DNA of 15,102 bases from an uncultured Clostridia bacterium (GCA_945871545.1 CAMBWJ010000013.1:1-15102), one strand, 5' to 3'; counted from the first letter of the stretch, positions 1-8,148 are shown. A program made the numbers and translations. The notes: generated by a model from the sequence alone, not told the origin.

Positions 1-118
1 CCAGCACCGCAAGAAATTCGCCCGCCTGCACGTCCAGGCACACGCCGTCGACGGCGGGGCGCTCGCTTCCTTCATATTGAAAAACGACGTCTTTCAGTCG
101 GATGATTGTATCGCGCAT
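1..118 (-). CDS. ECF-type transporter ATPase, N-terminal 39 residues only (cut by window edge)
   Basis: The visible part starts at an ATG preceded by GGAGG (126-130) and runs out of the window. The protein opens with MRDTIIRLKDVVFQY and continues to AGEFLAVL, the first strands of an ABC ATPase just before the Walker A loop, which lies outside the window. The pattern of a short start, an F-x-Y motif and then 'G-E-F' is typical of EcfA1/CbiO, the ATPase that powers energy-coupling-factor vitamin or metal uptake at the membrane. The ABC ATPase call is firm in style but rests on 39 residues; the ECF subgroup is inference. It is divergent from the glycolytic operon. Confidence 0.7.
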   Translation of the reverse strand, partial: MRDTIIRLKDVVFQYEGSERPAVDGVCLDVQAGEFLAVL

Positions 119-138
119 ATCGATTCCTCCGAGCCTGC

Positions 139-147
139 ATTATAGCA
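139..147 (-). promoter_or_regulatory. Extended -10 promoter of the ABC ATPase gene
   Basis: On the minus strand the sequence reads TGCTATAAT, a perfect extended -10 (TGn plus TATAAT at 139-144). No good -35 is seen 16-18 bases upstream, which suits an extended -10 promoter. Transcription would start near 132, giving a leader of only about 15 bases that is mostly the GGAGG ribosome binding site. Confidence 0.6.
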
Positions 148-254
148 TTCGTTCGTTAAATAATGCACGTTTTAAGTTTAGCTTTGTATGTAATCCCCTC
201 CGAATTCCGCAAAATGTTGGAAAAACCGCTCACATTTCAGAAAACTAACTTTTA

Positions 255-283
255 TTTCGTCGAGTTATGTGGTAAAATATAGT
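255..283 (+). promoter_or_regulatory. Candidate promoter of the glycolytic operon
   Basis: TTTCGT (255-260), a 17-base spacer and TATAGT (278-283) fit a sigma-A promoter. The -35 is weak but resembles the TTGCGT boxes used elsewhere in this window. TAAAAT at 273-278 is an alternative -10. The start would be near 290, giving a leader of about 20 bases with AAGGAG at 297-302. Confidence 0.45.
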
Positions 284-311
284 CACAATCTTGCTTAAGG
301 AGTGAGCGAAA

Positions 312-2255
312 ATGAATCTGAACAAAATGACCGTTGAAGATATCCAGGTTTCCGGCAAGAAAGTGCTCGTCCGCTGCGACTTTAATGTCCCGCTGGACGC
401 AGATCTGAATATTACCGATGAGACGCGCATCAACGCCGCGCTGCCCACCATCAAGTATCTGCTCGAGCACAACGCCGCCGTGATCCTGTGCTCCCACCTG
501 GGCCGTCCCAAGGGAGAGTTCAACATGAAGTACTCCCTGGCCCCCGTCGCCAAGCGCCTGTCCGAGAAGCTGGGCTTCGAGGTCAAGCTGGCCAAGGACG
601 TCATCGGCCCCGACGCGAAGAAGCTGGCCGCCGAGGTTGAGCCCGGCAAGGCCGTGCTGCTGGAGAACGTCCGCTTCCACGCTGAAGAGGAAAAGAACGA
701 TCCCGAGTTCGCCAAGGAGCTGGCTTCCATGGCGGAGATCTACGTCTCCGACGCATTCGGCACCGTGCATCGCGCCCATGCTTCCACCGCCGGCGTGGCA
801 CAGTACCTGCCCGCAGTCGCAGGCTTCCTGATCGGCAAGGAGCTGGAGTTCCTGGGCAACGCCGTCGAGAACCCGGTCCGTCCCTTCGTCGCCATCCTGG
901 GCGGCGCGAAGGTCAAGGACAAGATCGGCGTTATCAAGAGCCTGCTGAACAAGGTGGACACCCTGGTCATCGGCGGCGGCATGAGCTACACCTTCCAGGT
1001 CGCCATGGGCGGCAAGGTTGGCCGTTCCCTGCTGGACGAGGAGCGCATCGGTCTGGCCAAGGAGCTGATCGAGGAAGCCGAGCAGAAGGGCGTCAAGCTC
1101 CTGCTGCCCGTTGACAACGTCTGCGGCGACTCCTTCTCCAACGACTGCGAGCGCATCACCGCCCATTCCCGCAACATCCCGGACAACTTCGAGGGCATGG
1201 ACATCGGCCCGGAGACCGTGGCCCTGTTCACCGAGGAAGTCAAGAAGGCCCGCACCATCGTCTGGAACGGCCCCATGGGCTGCTTCGAGATGCCCAACTT
1301 CGCCAAGGGCACCCTGGCCATCGCGCAGGCCATGGCTGAGTCCAGCGCCATCACCATCATCGGCGGCGGCGACTCCGCAGCTGCGGTCACCCAGATGGGC
1401 CTGGCCGACAAGATGAGCCACATCTCCACCGGCGGCGGTGCTTCCCTGGAGTTCCTCGAGGGCAAGCAGCTTCCCGGCGTCGTGTGCCTGAACGACCGCG
1501 TCATCCCCGAGCGCCGTCCGATCATCGCCGGCAACTGGAAGATGAACAAGACCCCCGAAGAGGCCGCCAAGCTGGTCACCGACCTGATCCCGCTGGTGAA
1601 GAACGCCAAGTGCGACGTGGTCGTGTGCACTCCCGCCGTCTGCTTCTCCGCCGTCAAGCCCATCATCGAGGGCACCAACATCAAGCTGGGCGCGCAGAAC
1701 GTCCACTTCAAGGCCTCCGGCGCCTACACCGGTGAGCTGAGCGCCGATATGCTCAAGGCCGCCGGCTGCGAGTACGTCATCATCGGCCACTCCGAGCGCC
1801 GCCAGTACTTCGGCGAGACCGACAAGACCGTCAACCTGCGCACCGTCGCGGCCGTCAAGGCAGGCCTGAAGGCCATCGTGTGCGTCGGCGAGATGAAGGA
1901 CGAGCGTGAAGCCGGCTACACCGACATGATCGTCACCTATCAGACCCAGATGGCGCTGCACGGCCTGGGCGGCGCGGAGCTGGACAACGTGGTCATCGCA
2001 TATGAGCCCGTGTGGGCCATCGGTACCGGCCTGACCGCCACCGACGAGGAAGCCAACCGCACCATCGGCGTGATCCGCAAGGCCATCGCCCAGAAGTTCG
2101 GCCGCAACGTCGCCGAGAAGATGCGCATCCAGTACGGCGGAAGCATGAAGGGCTCCAACGTCAAGGGCCTGATGGCGCAGCCGGAGATCGACGGCGGCCT
2201 CATCGGCGGTGCGTCCCTCGAAGCGGAGAAGTTCGCTGAGGTGGTGAACTACTGA
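312..2255 (+). CDS. pgk-tpiA: Fused phosphoglycerate kinase - triosephosphate isomerase
   Basis: One uninterrupted 647-residue frame carries two complete cytosolic glycolytic enzymes. Residues 1-395 are phosphoglycerate kinase (1,3-bisphosphoglycerate plus ADP to 3-phosphoglycerate plus ATP). Seen there are VRCDFNVP (20-27), substrate Arg39, [25 protein letters not shown] and the nucleotide-site GGGDSAAAV and [13 protein letters not shown]. After a linker of about five residues (396-400), residues 401-647 are triosephosphate isomerase: NWK with catalytic Lys410, GHSERR with His493, [10 protein letters not shown] with Glu565, and the phosphate loops YGGS and GGLIGGAS. Both parts are full length with no stop, frameshift or internal ATG with a ribosome binding site at the junction. 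The ATG follows AAGGAG (297-302). Adjacent pgk and tpiA are common in Firmicutes; a true fusion in this order is established in Thermotoga. It overlaps gpmI by one base. Confidence 0.96.
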   Translation: MNLNKMTVEDIQVSGKKVLVRCDFNVPLDADLNITDETRINAALPTIKYLLEHNAAVILCSHLGRPKGEFNMKYSLAPVAKRLSEKLGFEVKLAKDVIGPDAKKLAAEVEPGKAVLLENVRFHAEEEKNDPEFAKELASMAEIYVSDAFGTVHRAHASTAGVAQYLPAVAGFLIGKELEFLGNAVENPVRPFVAILGGAKVKDKIGVIKSLLNKVDTLVIGGGMSYTFQVAMGGKVGRSLLDEERIGLAKELIEEAEQKGVKLLLPVDNVCGDSFSNDCERITAHSRNIPDNFEGMDIGPETVALFTEEVKKARTIVWNGPMGCFEMPNFAKGTLAIAQAMAESSAITIIGGGDSAAAVTQMGLADKMSHISTGGGASLEFLEGKQLPGVVCLNDRVIPERRPIIAGNWKMNKTPEEAAKLVTDLIPLVKNAKCDVVVCTPAVCFSAVKPIIEGTNIKLGAQNVHFKASGAYTGELSADMLKAAGCEYVIIGHSERRQYFGETDKTVNLRTVAAVKAGLKAIVCVGEMKDEREAGYTDMIVTYQTQMALHGLGGAELDNVVIAYEPVWAIGTGLTATDEEANRTIGVIRKAIAQKFGRNVAEKMRIQYGGSMKGSNVKGLMAQPEIDGGLIGGASLEAEKFAEVVNY

Positions 2256-3811
2256 TGTCTACCACTGCACTTCTGATTCTTGACGGATTTGGGATCGGTT
2301 CTTCCGATCCCAAGTCCAACGCCATCCTCGCCCAGGGCACGCCGAACATCGACGCGCTGAAGGCGAAGTATTCCGTGACCGCAATCGGCGCATCCGGCCT
2401 GGACGTAGGTCTGCCGGACGGCCAGATGGGCAACTCCGAGGTGGGTCACACCAACATCGGCGCAGGCCGCGTGGTCTATCAGATGCTGGTGAAGATCACC
2501 AAGGACATCCAGGACGGCGTGTTCTTTGAAAACAAGGCGCTGCTGGGCGCAATGGAGAACTGCAAGGCGAACAATTCCGCCCTGCATCTGATCGGCCTGG
2601 TCTCCCCCGGCGGCGTGCATTCCCACACCGAGCACCTCTACGGCCTGCTGGAGATGGCGAAGCGCAACGGCATCGAAAAGGTGTACGTACATGCGCTGCT
2701 CGACGGCCGCGACGTTCCCCCGGATTCCGGTTGGGAGTATGTGCAGCAGCTCGAGGATAAGATGAAGGAAATCGGCGTGGGCAAGATCGCCACCACCATG
2801 GGCCGCCTGTACGCCATGGACCGCGACTTCGCCTGGGAGCGCGTGGAGAAGGCCTACAACGCCATGGTCTGCGCCGAGGGCATTGCAGCCAGCGACGCGG
2901 TCAAGGCCATCCGCGATTCCTATGAGGTCGTAGACGAAACCGGCAAACACCTGACCGACGAGTTCGTGCTGCCCACCGTGCTGGATGCAAACGGCACGAT
3001 CAAGGCCAACGACTCCGTGGTGTTCTTCAACTTCCGCCCCGACCGCGCCCGCGAGATCACCCGCGCGTTCGTGGATCCGGATTTCAACGGCTTCGAGCGC
3101 AAGCACGGCTTCTTCCCGCTGCACTACGTCTGCATGACGCAGTACGACGCGACGATGCCCAACGTGACCATCGCCTATCCGCCGGAGAGCCTGTCCATGA
3201 CCATGGGCGAGTACCTTTCCAAGTGCGGCAAGACCCAGCTGCGCATCGCCGAGACCCAGAAGTACGCCCACGTCACCTTCTTCTTCAACGGCGGCGAGGA
3301 GCGCGTCTTCCCCGGCGAGGATCGCATTCTGGTTCCCTCCCCGTCCTCCGAGGAGGTTCCCACCTTCGATCTCAAGCCCGAGATGAGCGCGTATGAGGTC
3401 ACCGACGCTGTGCTGCCCTGCATCAACGAGGACAAGTACGACGTCATCATCCTGAACTACGCCAACTGCGACATGGTCGGCCACACCGGCGTTATGGAAG
3501 CCGCCATGAAGGCCGTCAAGACCGTGGACGAGTGCGTCGGTAAGGTCGTGGAAGCCATCGTCGCAAAGGGCGGCAAGTGCATCATCACCGCCGACCACGG
3601 CAACGCAGATCAGATGATCGACCCCACCTCCGGTGGCCCCTTCACCGCGCACACCACCAACCCGGTGCCGGTGATCGTGATCGATCCCGAGAAGCCGAAG
3701 CAGGAACTGCGCAGGACCGGCCGTCTGTGCGACCTCTGCCCCACCATGCTGGACATGATGGGCCTGGAGCAGCCGAAGGAAATGACCGGAGAGTCACTGA
3801 TCAAGCACTAA
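2255..3811 (+). CDS. gpmI: 2,3-bisphosphoglycerate-independent phosphoglycerate mutase
   Basis: This 518-residue protein interconverts 3- and 2-phosphoglycerate in the cytosol, the step after phosphoglycerate kinase. It belongs to the metal-dependent alkaline-phosphatase superfamily type, which needs two manganese ions. Visible motifs are LILDGFG with metal ligand Asp10, QMGNSEVGHTNIGAGR with the phosphoserine nucleophile Ser61, DGRDVPPDSG, FNFRPDRARE, NGGEE near residue 345, NYANCDMVGHTG and the metal-binding ADHGNADQM. Length matches the family. The ATG shares its A with the stop of the upstream fusion gene (TGATG), so translation is probably coupled; a GAGG lies 13 bases upstream. A strong terminator follows the stop. 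Confidence 0.97.
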   Translation: MSTTALLILDGFGIGSSDPKSNAILAQGTPNIDALKAKYSVTAIGASGLDVGLPDGQMGNSEVGHTNIGAGRVVYQMLVKITKDIQDGVFFENKALLGAMENCKANNSALHLIGLVSPGGVHSHTEHLYGLLEMAKRNGIEKVYVHALLDGRDVPPDSGWEYVQQLEDKMKEIGVGKIATTMGRLYAMDRDFAWERVEKAYNAMVCAEGIAASDAVKAIRDSYEVVDETGKHLTDEFVLPTVLDANGTIKANDSVVFFNFRPDRAREITRAFVDPDFNGFERKHGFFPLHYVCMTQYDATMPNVTIAYPPESLSMTMGEYLSKCGKTQLRIAETQKYAHVTFFFNGGEERVFPGEDRILVPSPSSEEVPTFDLKPEMSAYEVTDAVLPCINEDKYDVIILNYANCDMVGHTGVMEAAMKAVKTVDECVGKVVEAIVAKGGKCIITADHGNADQMIDPTSGGPFTAHTTNPVPVIVIDPEKPKQELRRTGRLCDLCPTMLDMMGLEQPKEMTGESLIKH

Positions 3812-3818
3812 ACCTTTC

Positions 3819-3847
3819 AAAAGAGCCGCATTGCGCGGCTCTTTTTT
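3819..3847 (+). terminator. Rho-independent terminator of the glycolytic operon
   Basis: An 11 bp perfect stem (3819-3829 with 3835-3845, core GAGCCGC/GCGGCTC) with a 5-base loop ends in a run of six T, eight bases after the gpmI stop. Confidence 0.92.
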
Positions 3848-3868
3848 GTGTCTGGATGCAAATCGCGC

Positions 3869-3897
3869 TTGCGTTTTGGGAAGAATTGTTCTATAAT
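3869..3897 (+). promoter_or_regulatory. Promoter of the GNAT gene
   Basis: TTGCGT (3869-3874), a 17-base spacer and a perfect TATAAT (3892-3897) lie between the gpmI terminator and the next gene. Transcription would start near 3904, giving a 29-base leader. Confidence 0.75.
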
Positions 3898-3932
3898 AAT
3901 TGTTAAGAAATATGAACAATGGGAGGTATTTC

Positions 3933-4367
3933 ATGAATATCACCATACGCAAGTGCATGATTTCGGACGCGCCCCGTATCCGCGAAATCAGTAAAAAGGC
4001 GCTCGGCTTCGACTATCCCCAGGACAAATTCGAGGAGAACATCCGCAGACTGATGGCCTCGGGAAGCAACTGCATCTTCGTTGCGGAGAACAACGAAACC
4101 TTCATCGGCTACTGCCACGTCTGCGACTTCGACGTGGTGTACGGCCCGAAGCTCTCCATCCTCCGCGCCATCGCCGTGGAGGAGGAATACCGCCGCTACG
4201 GCGCTGCAAAGAAGCTGCTGGAGGCCGCCGAGGCCTGGGCGAAGCGCCACGGCTCCGAGGGCATGCGCATCTACGGCGGCACCGAGCGCGCCGCAGCCAA
4301 CTGCTTCTACAAGTCCGCGGGCTACGACTTCGTCAAGCCCGAATCCAAATTCAAGAAGGATTTCTGA
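3933..4367 (+). CDS. GNAT family N-acetyltransferase
   Basis: A 144-residue single-domain protein of the GCN5-related acetyltransferase fold, which transfers acetyl from acetyl-CoA to an amine. It opens with NITIRKCMISDAPRIREI, the usual first strand and helix. Strand 4 and motif A are seen as LRAIAVEEEYRRYGAAKKLL, with the CoA pyrophosphate loop R87-x-x-G90-x-A92. GGTERAAANCFYKSAGYDF near the end is the typical 'A-x-x-F-Y-x-x-x-G-F/Y' helix. The ATG is chosen because GGGAGG lies seven bases upstream; an upstream in-frame TTG at 3900 overlaps the expected transcription start and lacks a binding site. The substrate cannot be told from sequence. It is a single-gene unit, convergent with the engB operon. 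Confidence 0.9.
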   Translation: MNITIRKCMISDAPRIREISKKALGFDYPQDKFEENIRRLMASGSNCIFVAENNETFIGYCHVCDFDVVYGPKLSILRAIAVEEEYRRYGAAKKLLEAAEAWAKRHGSEGMRIYGGTERAAANCFYKSAGYDFVKPESKFKKDF

Positions 4368-4405
4368 GCTACCCAATTTGCTTGAACAAGCGTCCAAGGG
4401 CACAA

Positions 4406-4439
4406 AAAATCGCAGCCTCCGAAGGGAAGCTGCGATTTT
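4406..4439 (-). terminator. Terminator between convergent genes, probably bidirectional
   Basis: An 11 bp perfect stem (4406-4416 with 4429-4439, core ATCGCAGC/GCTGCGAT) encloses a 12-base loop that can form a further TCC-GAAG-GGA mini-hairpin. On the minus strand six T follow, serving the lon-engB operon; on the plus strand four T follow, serving the GNAT gene. Confidence 0.88.
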
Positions 4440-4446
4440 CTGTATC

Positions 4447-4947
4447 TTACCGTCCCGGACCGCGACCGCCTGGGCCACCGGGACCACGTCCACCGGGACC
4501 GCCAGGCCCTCTGCCACCCGGACCTCTGCCGCCTGGGCCGCGACCACCCTCCGGACTCCTCGCAGGAGCGCCGGATCTGCCCATGCCGGGGCCTTCCGGT
4601 CGCGGGCGGGGTGCAGCAGCAGCGGGTCTCGGCTTCGGCGCTGCCGGGCGCGGTGGCGGCGGAGCAACGCGCGCTGCCCTCGGACGCGGCGGCGGTGGCA
4701 CCAGCGGCCGGAAGCCCCGCACCACCGGATGGAACAGCAGCTGCTCAAGCAGCGACACCTGGAAGCGATCCGCCTCCAGCGCATAGAAGCCCGCCTCGGC
4801 CAGATAGGCCATGTCAATGGAATCCAGATCCCGCTCCGTCAGCTGCATCGCGCGGTCGGGATCCTCCGTCAGAATCATGTGCTCCATATCGCGAATGAAT
4901 TCGTACTCGCCGTCTCCATCCAGATCGCGACCGATCAGATAGTACAT
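4447..4947 (-). CDS. Uncharacterised protein with Pro/Arg/Gly-rich GPGGR-repeat tail
   Basis: I do not recognise this 166-residue protein. Residues 1-83 look folded and acidic. They begin MYYLIGRDLDGDGEYEF, which contains a D8-x-D10-x-D12-G loop resembling an EF-hand or dockerin calcium loop, but position 12 of the loop is Arg rather than Glu. Residues 84-166 are low complexity: proline runs, Pro-Arg pairs and then repeats of GRGPG and GPG to the end. The tail is strongly basic and surely disordered, like RGG-type nucleic-acid-binding tails. There is no signal peptide or membrane span. The ATG at 4947 has GGAGG (4954-4958) just upstream; an in-frame ATG at 4986 inside engB is less likely. It is the last gene of the lon-engB operon, 13 bases after engB, and a terminator follows its stop. 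Confidence 0.75.
   Translation of the reverse strand: MYYLIGRDLDGDGEYEFIRDMEHMILTEDPDRAMQLTERDLDSIDMAYLAEAGFYALEADRFQVSLLEQLLFHPVVRGFRPLVPPPPRPRAARVAPPPPRPAAPKPRPAAAAPRPRPEGPGMGRSGAPARSPEGGRGPGGRGPGGRGPGGPGGRGPGGPGGRGPGR
4450..4545 (-). repeat. Tandem GRGPG/GPG coding repeat
   Basis: The last 32 codons encode five GRGPG units interrupted by two GPG units. The DNA repeats imperfectly in 15- and 9-base steps, with synonymous changes between copies. This suggests selection on the amino-acid pattern, or an old expansion, rather than recent slippage. Confidence 0.8.
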
Positions 4948-4960
4948 GGATCTCCTCCTC

Positions 4961-5572
4961 TCATTCTCCGCCTTCCGTCGTCTCATCCTTCAAACCGAGA
5001 ATTTCATCTATCTTGTCCAGCAGGGCGTCGCGCCCCGTCAGATCTTCGGAGGAATAGGTCATGATCTCCCAGGGCTGCACCACCAACGTGCGGCAGATCA
5101 CCGGAATCGAGCGGCTGCGCTGCGCCTTGGAGAGCTTGTCCGCCTTGGTGGCGATCACCGTAAAGGGGATGTCGTAGTGGCGGAGGTACTCCGTCATCAT
5201 CTGATCTTCCTTCGTGGGCTCGTGGCGGATGTCCACGAGGTGGAACACGTGCTTCAGCTGCTGCGAACCGGTCAGGTAGCCCTCGATCATCTGCGACCAC
5301 TTCTCCTGCTCGCTCTTGGGCGCGCGCGCAAAGCCGTAGCCGGGCAGATCCACCAGCAGAAACTCCTCATTGATCGAATAGTAATTGATCAGGCGGGTCT
5401 TTCCGGGCTCGGAGGAGGTGTGCGCCAGCTTGGAGTGCCGGGTCAGGCTGTTGATCAGCGAGGATTTGCCCACGTTCGACTTGCCCGCCATGGCGATCTC
5501 CGGCATGCCCTGCTGGGAAAAGCCTCCAAACTTGCTCTGCGAGAGCAGGAACTTCGCCTTTTTGATGATCAT
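4961..5572 (-). CDS. engB: Ribosome-biogenesis GTPase EngB (YsxC/YihA)
   Basis: A 203-residue TrmE-Era-EngA-EngB-type GTPase, a cytosolic factor needed for assembly of the 50S ribosomal subunit. The GTP-binding boxes are plain: G1 GKSNVGKS (30-37), G2 Thr59 in PGKTRLINYY, G3 DLPGYG (75-80), G4 TKADK (142-146) and a G5-like SSED near residue 175. Length is normal for the family. The ATG overlaps the lon stop by four bases (ATGA), so translation is probably coupled. The lon-engB order is conserved in Firmicutes, for example in Bacillus subtilis. An unknown repeat-tailed gene follows 13 bases downstream. Confidence 0.96.
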   Translation of the reverse strand: MIIKKAKFLLSQSKFGGFSQQGMPEIAMAGKSNVGKSSLINSLTRHSKLAHTSSEPGKTRLINYYSINEEFLLVDLPGYGFARAPKSEQEKWSQMIEGYLTGSQQLKHVFHLVDIRHEPTKEDQMMTEYLRHYDIPFTVIATKADKLSKAQRSRSIPVICRTLVVQPWEIMTYSSEDLTGRDALLDKIDEILGLKDETTEGGE

Positions 5573-7923
5573 ATAGCCAACCTCATCTTCGTCTCCTTGG
5601 AAAGGACGAGCTTCATCGCCTCGTCCACGGTGGAAATCAGCTTCACGTCCAGCTTTTGCAGGATCTCGGGATCAATTTCCTCCAGATCCTTCTCGTTCTC
5701 CCTGGGCAACAGGATGTTCGTCACGCCCATGCGGTACGCAACCAGCAGCTTCTCGCGCACGCCGCCGATGGGCAGCACCTCGCCGTGCAGCGTCACCTCG
5801 CCGGTCATGGCCACGTCGCAGCGCGCCGGAATGCCGGTCACCGCGCTCATCAGCGCGCAGCTCAGCGCCACGCCCGCCGACGGGCCGTCCTTGGGCACCG
5901 CGCCCTCCGGCACGTGAATGTGGAGATCGTGCTTCTCAAAGAAGCTCTCGTCCACGCCCTGCTCCGATGCGCGCGCGCGAACGATGCTCTTCGCCAGCTT
6001 CGCGGACTCCTGCATCACCTCGCCCAGCTTGCCGGTGATCTCCAGCGCGCCCTTGCCGTTCAGCGCCAGGGCCTCCACGGGCATCACCTCGCCGCCGACG
6101 CTCGTCCAGGCCAGGCCGTTGACCACGCCCACCTTCATCTTCCCCGCCACCGGCTGGCGCAGGTAGCGCTGCGGGCCGAGATAGGTCTTTAAATCCGCCG
6201 TGCGCAGGGAAACCAGCTTGCGCTCGGGATTCTCCAGCAGGTTCAGCGCAGCCTTGCGGCAGAGCTTTTCGATGGTGCGCTCCAGCGTGCGCACGCCGGC
6301 CTCGCGGGTGTAGCCGTCGATCAGATCGGCAATGGTGTGCTCCGAGACGCGCAGCTGACCGCGCTTCAGGCCGTGGGCCTCCAGCTGGCGGGGCAGCAGG
6401 TAGCGCCTGGCAATCTTCACCTTCTCCTCCTGCGTGTAGCTGCTGACCTCGATCACCTCCATGCGGTCCAGCAGCGCCCGGTCGATGGGCTCAGTGGAGT
6501 TCGCGGTGGTGATGAACAGCACGTCGGAGAGGTCGAAGGGCGCCTCGAGGTAGTGATCCTTGAAATCCCGGTTCTGCTGGGGATCCAGCGCCTCCAGCAG
6601 TGCCGCAGCGGGATCGCCGCGCATGTCGTGGGCGATCTTGTCGATCTCGTCCAGCAAAAACACAGGATTCATGCTCTGGCAGAGCTGAATGGACGAGATG
6701 ATGCGGCCGGGCATCGCGCCCACATAGGTCTTGCGATGGCCGCGGATCTCCGCCTCGTCGTGCACGCCGCCCAGCGACATCTGGGTGAACTTCCGGTTCA
6801 GCGCCCGGGCGATGGACTTTGCGATGGAGGTCTTGCCCACGCCGGGCGGGCCCACCAGGCAGATGATGGGGCTCTTGAGCTTCTCGCTGCACTTGCGCAC
6901 GGCCAGGTACTCCAGAAGGCGATCCTTTACCTCCTTCAGGCCGTAGTGATCCTCCTCCAGCACCTTGCGGGCGCGGGCCAGATCGATCTCCGACTCCTGC
7001 TTCACGCCCCAGGGCAGCTCCAGCATGTACTCGATGTAGTTCTGGCTGACGCTGGACTCCGGGGACTGCGCGGCGGTGCGGGCGAGGCGGCGAATCTCGC
7101 GCTCCACCTTGTCGCGGGCCTCGTCGGGCATCTTGCTTTCCTTAAGCTGCTTGCGGTAACCGGCGATCTCCTCGTCCTCATCCTCGCCCAGCTCGTCCTG
7201 AATGGCGTGAATCTGCTCCCGCAGATAGTATTCGTGGTTGGCCCGATCCATGGCCTCGCGCACACGCTGCTGAATCCGCTCCTCCAGTCGGCACACGTTC
7301 AGCTCCCGGCCGATCATCTGCGCGGTGAGCTCCAGTCGGAGGTTCACATCGAAGCATTCCAGCACCTGCTGCTTGTCCTCGATGGCCGTGAAAAGGTTCC
7401 CGGCAACGCTGTCACAGAGGGTTCCGGGCATGCGCTCGCCCTCGATGGCCTGCACAAACTCGGGCATGTTCAGGCTGCGCTCCTTGATGAGCTGGCTTGC
7501 GAAGGACACGATGGTGCGCATGTAAGCCCTGCTCTCCGCCGTGGCGACCTCCTGCGCCAGATTGACGTCCTGGGCGGCGATCTCCGCCTCCTGATATGCG
7601 CCGCGCTCCCGCACGGACACCAGAATTGCGCGCAGCTCGCCCTGCACCATCAGCCGCACGGTCTGATCCGGCAGGGGCATGATCTGGCGAATGGTGACGA
7701 CGGTGCCGACAGAGTAGAGATCGGCGATGTCCGGCGCGTCCACCATGGAATCCCGCTGCGCCGCCACGAAGATGCGGCGGTCGCCCTTCACCGCCTCCTC
7801 CACGGCGGCCATGGACTTCTCCCGGCCCACGTCCAGCGTGGTCACGCTGCCGGGAAAGATCACCACGCCGCGCAGCGGCAGCAGCGGCAGATTGTGCATT
7901 TCTCGATCGTTCTTTGAGCTCAA
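5569..7923 (-). CDS. lon: ATP-dependent protease Lon
   Basis: A 784-residue LonA protease, the soluble hexameric AAA+ machine that degrades misfolded and regulatory proteins. In order it has the N-terminal substrate-binding LON domain (LPLLPLRGVVIFPG from residue 12), a helical linker, the AAA+ module with Walker A GPPGVGKT (358-365) and Walker B LLDEID (Asp425, Glu426), and the protease domain with the Ser-Lys dyad Ser682 (in GPSAG) and Lys725 (in GVREKLL). I chose a TTG start because GGAGG lies eight bases upstream. The in-frame ATGs further upstream fall in or before the promoter: one is the ATG immediately before the TATAAT -10 box. The start is therefore unusual but well supported. It heads the lon-engB operon and overlaps engB by four bases. 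Confidence 0.95.
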   Translation of the reverse strand: MSSKNDREMHNLPLLPLRGVVIFPGSVTTLDVGREKSMAAVEEAVKGDRRIFVAAQRDSMVDAPDIADLYSVGTVVTIRQIMPLPDQTVRLMVQGELRAILVSVRERGAYQEAEIAAQDVNLAQEVATAESRAYMRTIVSFASQLIKERSLNMPEFVQAIEGERMPGTLCDSVAGNLFTAIEDKQQVLECFDVNLRLELTAQMIGRELNVCRLEERIQQRVREAMDRANHEYYLREQIHAIQDELGEDEDEEIAGYRKQLKESKMPDEARDKVEREIRRLARTAAQSPESSVSQNYIEYMLELPWGVKQESEIDLARARKVLEEDHYGLKEVKDRLLEYLAVRKCSEKLKSPIICLVGPPGVGKTSIAKSIARALNRKFTQMSLGGVHDEAEIRGHRKTYVGAMPGRIISSIQLCQSMNPVFLLDEIDKIAHDMRGDPAAALLEALDPQQNRDFKDHYLEAPFDLSDVLFITTANSTEPIDRALLDRMEVIEVSSYTQEEKVKIARRYLLPRQLEAHGLKRGQLRVSEHTIADLIDGYTREAGVRTLERTIEKLCRKAALNLLENPERKLVSLRTADLKTYLGPQRYLRQPVAGKMKVGVVNGLAWTSVGGEVMPVEALALNGKGALEITGKLGEVMQESAKLAKSIVRARASEQGVDESFFEKHDLHIHVPEGAVPKDGPSAGVALSCALMSAVTGIPARCDVAMTGEVTLHGEVLPIGGVREKLLVAYRMGVTNILLPRENEKDLEEIDPEILQKLDVKLISTVDEAMKLVLSKETKMRLAI

Positions 7924-7953
7924 TGGAATGTCCTCCAAACTATAACTAGGACT

Positions 7954-7982
7954 ATTATACATGACATCTGTTAATTCGTCAA
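7954..7982 (-). promoter_or_regulatory. Promoter of the lon-engB operon
   Basis: On the minus strand TTGACG (7977-7982), a 17-base spacer and a perfect TATAAT (7954-7959) form the best sigma-A promoter in the window. Transcription would start near 7947, about 24 bases before the TTG start. The rest of the gap to 8110 shows no gene. No CIRCE element and no tandem CtsR heptamer were seen, so heat control is not evident. Confidence 0.85.
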
Positions 7983-8110
7983 AGTTGTTTCCTGCCAGAA
8001 ATAGCGGAATTTGCGCAAGAATCACTGAACTTGCAAAAATAACAGAAGCCGACCCGGGCGATGCACGATCACCTCTTCCTTGTCTCGCATGCCGAAGCCG
8101 GAATGCAGCG

Positions 8111-8148
8111 AAAGGGCCCACCCTCTGCACGCCGCAGAAGGCAGGCCC
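8111..8148 (-). terminator. Likely terminator of the DUF1292 gene
   Basis: On the minus strand GGGCC pairs with GGCCC. A 2x2 internal loop and a further eight pairs (CCTTCTGC with GCAGAGGG, one G-T wobble) close a 5-base loop. Only three T follow, so the U-tract is weak. It lies about 43 bases after the stop at 8191. Confidence 0.6.

Noticed and set aside
252..1961. Very long open frame antisense to the kinase-isomerase fusion
   Set aside because: It is a by-product of GC-rich third positions on the opposite strand; its composition is repetitive (Ala, Gly, Leu, Asp, Val, His) and it matches no family. The same holds for long frames antisense to gpmI (2249-3652), lon (6337-7917) and the aldehyde dehydrogenase (12720-14168).
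4450..4545. Repeats as a CRISPR or mobile array
   Set aside because: The repeats are short, in frame, without spacers, and encode the GPGGR tail of a protein.
7977..7998. CtsR heat-shock operator upstream of lon
   Set aside because: CGTCAAAG resembles one half-site, but the second heptamer at the required spacing is absent.
7995..8040. Imperfect inverted repeat (TTTGCAAG with CTTGCGCAAA) upstream of the lon promoter
   Set aside because: The arms match only with a two-base bulge and lie upstream of the -35; it could be chance.
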